Assembly: GCA_903858975.1 (NCBI GenBank)
Contig: CAIOKW010000254.1
Coordinates: 1 to 23,993, forward strand
Reading direction: 5' to 3'
From: Oligoflexia bacterium
GTDB lineage: Bacteria > Bdellovibrionota > UBA1018 > CAIMNF01
DNA length: 23,993 bases
Of this stretch, positions 22,001 through 23,993 are shown piece by piece. Within the stretch, counting starts at the first letter, position 1. Each line of letters begins with the position of its first letter. The notes beneath the pieces were generated by a model. It searched no databases. It was not told where the DNA came from and saw nothing but the letters and a program-made list of their open reading frames with translations. The position numbers were made by a program, and so were the translations under genes.

Positions 22001-23004
22001 TTGCTTGCGCTTCCGAGGAGTTCAAGGAGTGCATCCGTAGAATAAGGAAAGGAGCAGTAACCCTGACCCACCAAAACAAGGTTCTTCAGGTCTTTTCTGA
22101 AAAATTGTTCCGCTGCTGCGGGAGACATGGATTTCAATTCACCCATGACAGAGCGAAATGAGTGCTCTAATTTCTTGTGTCCATCAAAGCACGTCACGGG
22201 CTGATGAATGAAAAAAGAGAGTCCGCGGCTCAATGTTGAAAATCGCTGATCATTGAGCACCCACTCCATAAAGTGCGAAAGGGACCTGATTTTCTTTTCC
22301 ACGGCTGGAGGCGAAAGCCTTTTCCAGGCTTTGGTGCCTAGAGCCTGGTTCAAAGTCCCCAGCAATTCAGGGAGTGAATATGTGTTCTCGTGGTTGAGGA
22401 GGTCGGTAGTACTGATGAGTAATGTTTTCAGCGCAGGGTTACCGAGCACCTCTCGTTTCAGACGATTGAAAGACCGAGCCTTTAGAATTAATTCAAGCGA
22501 CGTGAAGCTGAAGCCTTGATTGGCATCTCCGAGCCACGAGGAAACATCAGGAGCTAAGCGATTCAGGGTTTCGCTGATCGCGTGGTTTTCTTCAGGGCGA
22601 GCCAAGAGCGTTTGAAGTCCATTTTCGAGCTTCGAGAGGTCGCCATTTGTTTTTCCATTACGATAAAGCTCTCGAAGAGCAAAGAGTGTTTTCGGCTGCA
22701 CTTTAGCAAGCCCATTTACTTCATCCGTGAGGCTGAGCAAATTTTCATCTGAAACGGAGTCGCTGAGATTCTCATAGGCCTCGATTTCATTCTTCGAGTT
22801 TAGGCAGTGGAGTAGAGATCTTAAGACTTTTGGAGTGAGGTCCGGGCTTGAAAGATCAAGGTTAGAGCATGAAAGATCGGGCGACCTAAAATTTTGAAGT
22901 CCAACCAAATGTTTTGATGAAAGCGGGTTCGAGCATGCCACTAGCAGACCCATGAGTCCTGCCGTGATCCAAGCGCGATAGTGAGAGCAAAATCCAGTTT
23001 TCAT
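19087..23004 (-). CDS. Very large lipoprotein of unknown function
   Basis: This is a 1305-residue protein that I do not recognise. It starts with a lipoprotein signal peptide (about 1-23, AWITAGLMGLLVAC) and a good lipobox LVAC with Cys24. The Ser-Asn after the cysteine does not give the inner-membrane retention signal of Asp at +2, so outer-membrane sorting is likely by Escherichia coli rules. The rest is almost entirely predicted helix with recurring Leu-rich stretches such as LLSLTDEVNGLAK and AIKALESILES. This suggests an alpha-solenoid, with no catalytic motif visible. Cysteines are few. The start at 23004 is the first ATG and sits ten bases after a near-consensus promoter, so the message should be almost leaderless. 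Gene order dnaB, this gene, moxR places it directly upstream of the bat operon with a 43-base gap and no terminator, so co-transcription is possible. It could be a scaffold on the periplasmic side. Confidence 0.85.
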   Translation of the reverse strand: MKTGFCSHYRAWITAGLMGLLVACSNPLSSKHLVGLQNFRSPDLSCSNLDLSSPDLTPKVLRSLLHCLNSKNEIEAYENLSDSVSDENLLSLTDEVNGLAKVQPKTLFALRELYRNGKTNGDLSKLENGLQTLLARPEENHAISETLNRLAPDVSSWLGDANQGFSFTSLELILKARSFNRLKREVLGNPALKTLLISTTDLLNHENTYSLPELLGTLNQALGTKAWKRLSPPAVEKKIRSLSHFMEWVLNDQRFSTLSRGLSFFIHQPVTCFDGHKKLEHSFRSVMGELKSMSPAAAEQFFRKDLKNLVLVGQGYCSFPYSTDALLELLGSASNIDGFSEAYSLLLPILSDEKFASYLGSDSIRNFVHANQELLSQHLLQDLMVMTSMNEASPLFKTTDPTLHFLDQFFRGLTPETATSIAQLVNRLATTPEDLTPIVTIANSWIESLPSLTPKSHEGSIKALESILESPYLEGSLNLTQELITQKKAEPLIDQAFVYFSKIFDSGEYPFTLASLPTKKSELQNTLVEKYSDPVNNASLDCFQINLDWSFSKYSASHSSAYLQQMHTIQKCLNSNQTFQSVMTLTEHAIQSRRLDAILDLQGNIIQSAFLMDESLAFRTAKDLFSASNSEISNIAKKIESYSRIFAPLKDNVLGSEGLRKLFATLVISPNLYRSAEEFMTQAPARTRSEAPRLNLATLSRINAKISRERTLKNVDVSSAVSALVLEYCPSLNPSLKECQIDADQIQAYRQSPTALYAQVAKEYLNSSQSWIHPFFRAGWSHTTQTPTRASQFEYHQNPLLHEFHGSKSAPDSLMKALGRLKTDHISISNFIQDRAIRLTLIPYRFEVPKFPEDASHQFHSKIRIRIVSDLDRLELIAINAEFKPFNWVKNFGMGMMKDIALAWGDVPERDRPASLYQFVHPSEVKTLLEVKESIETLLNRIDSSAWSYVDFNSEVSDLRARVFNLRFLVSLLEDEVLPKDGGNGGLALMRDLFYSLYEANTNAQRGMTGNGLHISENCLKNPLQFQVTPPECQLDLLSLIPRITHLGLLHQAGLASLKADDNIIPAVGRILDHVTQDPGLQNQLASLLGSNEGVQFTLKTKEFMLQAPENTSEQLKPLLEILSIIPSSNWIHLGIELAERDPDFLLREKSWLNIVVSSIPNSLQGRVDRYLQNSKLPTPQVLQSFISGLGGSERSEAIQILQSISKNRSELTLALETLSKTKDLENVALINDLRAWLQNLSKIQSVNQRTALSAWVRGPGFGKFCDVFSDTQLIHDSMTVLDSIHQNPDSLHFLEQCENFLISH

Positions 23005-23014
23005 CTGTGCGCGA

Positions 23015-23043
23015 ATTTTACACAAGGTTTATGTAAAAGTCAA
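23015..23043 (-). promoter_or_regulatory. Near-consensus sigma70 promoter of the large lipoprotein gene
   Basis: On the minus strand TTGACT (23043-23038), a 17-base spacer and TAAAAT (23020-23015) match the sigma70 consensus in 10 of 12 positions with ideal spacing. Only ten bases separate the -10 box from the ATG at 23004, so transcription should begin three to five bases before the ATG. No Shine-Dalgarno is present or possible in such a short leader. Confidence 0.65.
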
Positions 23044-23128
23044 GAAAGCGCACTCGGGAAGGCGGTGATTTAGTATAAATTTCAATGGTTTAACAAACGC
23101 CCGTAAGTCCAGGCTCGCTCAGGTTTGA

Positions 23129-23993
23129 TTAGAGGTTGAATTCATCCGGCGGAGAGTTTGATTTGCGTAAAACCGGTGCTGATGATCCCGGAGCTTCGTC
23201 CTGGGTCAGGTTCGCAAAGAGGGTATATTGGCCCATCCATGCAAGCTTTACCGTTCCAGGCTCACCATGACGGTTTTTAGCAATGATAATCTCCGCGACC
23301 CCTTTTTCATCCGAATCACTGTTGTAGTAATCATCGCGATAAATAAAGCAGACCAAATCGGCATCCTGCTCGATAGCGCCTGATTCCCGGAGATCGGAAA
23401 GCATGGGGCGTTTATCGGTTCTTGATTCTACGTTACGACTCAACTGTGAGAGTGCAATAATCGGAACGCCAATTTCCTTTGAAAGCTCTTTCAGACCCCT
23501 TGAGATGGCCGAAATTTCTTGCTCGCGATTGCTTCCGCCCCCTTGAGTCTTCGGACCGCGCATGAGCTGAAGATAATCGACCACAATGAGATCAAGCTGC
23601 TTTTCTTTCGCCTTTAATCTTCGGCAACGGGACCTGAGGTCCATCACAGTGAGAGCAGGGGTATCATCAATGTGAATTCGAGCTTGTGCCAATTGCTCTG
23701 CAGCAGTCATCAAACGTCGAAATTCTTCTTTTGCTAAAGAACCCGTCTTTAATCGTTTAGAGTCGATTCGGCTAATGGAGGAAAAGAAGCGAAAACCGAG
23801 TTCTTCTTTCGACATCTCGAGAGAGAAGAGGGCTGCGACTGATTTTTTCACTACAGCGGAGTGTAGGAGGGCAGAAATAAACCAAGAGGTTTTTCCCATA
23901 CCGGGACGAGCAGCGAGAACCATGACCTGTCCGGGGTGTAGACCGGTCGTGATCTTATCAAAATCAACGAATCCCGTTGGAAGTCCAACGACG
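23129..23993 (-). CDS. dnaB: Replicative DNA helicase DnaB, C-terminal ATPase domain (cut by window edge)
   Basis: The frame is open to the window edge, leaving 287 residues of the RecA-like motor. The preserved start PTGFVDFDKITTGLHPGQV is the family's entry to the ATPase domain. It is followed by Walker A ARPGMGKTS, SLEMS, Walker B LIVVDYLQLM, the ALSQLSRNVESR segment, and SDLRESGAIEQDAD with the RDDYY and AKNRHGEPGTVKLAW motifs that close DnaB proteins. It unwinds DNA as a hexamer at the replication fork in the cytoplasm. The N-terminal domain lies outside the window. The Ser/Pro-rich last 20 residues or so are an ordinary variable tail. Nothing suggests an intein or phage origin in the visible part. 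The 124 bases before the next gene hold that gene's promoter and no obvious terminator. Confidence 0.95.
   Translation of the reverse strand, partial: VVGLPTGFVDFDKITTGLHPGQVMVLAARPGMGKTSWFISALLHSAVVKKSVAALFSLEMSKEELGFRFFSSISRIDSKRLKTGSLAKEEFRRLMTAAEQLAQARIHIDDTPALTVMDLRSRCRRLKAKEKQLDLIVVDYLQLMRGPKTQGGGSNREQEISAISRGLKELSKEIGVPIIALSQLSRNVESRTDKRPMLSDLRESGAIEQDADLVCFIYRDDYYNSDSDEKGVAEIIIAKNRHGEPGTVKLAWMGQYTLFANLTQDEAPGSSAPVLRKSNSPPDEFNL

Noticed and set aside
1..23993. CRISPR array, tRNA, rRNA, insertion sequence or prophage
   Set aside because: No regularly spaced repeats, cloverleaf, transposase or phage structural gene was seen on either strand.

Overview
The window looks like a chromosomal segment of a Gram-negative bacterium related to Bdellovibrio (Bdellovibrionota). 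This rests on the combination of a moxR-bat operon, an etfBA plus membrane iron-sulfur oxidoreductase operon, BamD-like and large unassigned lipoproteins, and secreted proteins of unknown family. The assignment is inferred from gene content and is not proven. Coding density is high. I see no tRNA, rRNA, CRISPR array, insertion sequence or phage gene, and no gene-free stretch longer than about 300 bases.

Left part (1-3950). A BamD-like lipoprotein gene (cut by the window edge) and a BatE-like TPR-SH3 gene lie on the minus strand. Divergent from them is a plus-strand pair encoding an M20-peptidase-fold protein and an aldehyde-dehydrogenase-fold protein. By eye, the M20 protein has lost every metal-binding residue. 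The ALDH protein keeps its cysteine but lacks two other catalytic residues. Both look like pseudoenzymes or neofunctionalised enzymes.

Middle (3950-7812). A cold-shock protein gene and a secreted protein gene with a Gly/Tyr/Asn-rich tail (both minus strand, each with a clear intrinsic terminator) are followed by plus-strand genes. These encode a 60-residue ribbon-helix-helix protein with a dyad over its own promoter, a secreted protein with an HExxH motif, and a small membrane-anchored protein.

Electron-transfer operon (7809-11540, minus). etfB, etfA and a fused b-type-membrane/4Fe-4S/CCG-domain oxidoreductase probably pass electrons from acyl-CoA dehydrogenases through ETF into the quinone pool. 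A promoter with a consensus -10 overlaps the end of the preceding batD gene.

bat operon (11599-19043, minus). The order is moxR, DUF58 gene, BatD/DUF4381-like gene, batA, a batB-batC fusion, batD. Most junctions are 4-base ATGA overlaps or longer overlaps. The products are expected to form a MoxR AAA+ / VWA / TPR envelope machine. Its usual batE member lies about 10 kb away at the left edge.

Right part (19087-23993, minus). A single gene for a 1305-residue lipoprotein of unknown function sits behind a near-consensus sigma70 promoter that should give an almost leaderless mRNA. At the edge is the C-terminal ATPase part of the replicative helicase DnaB.
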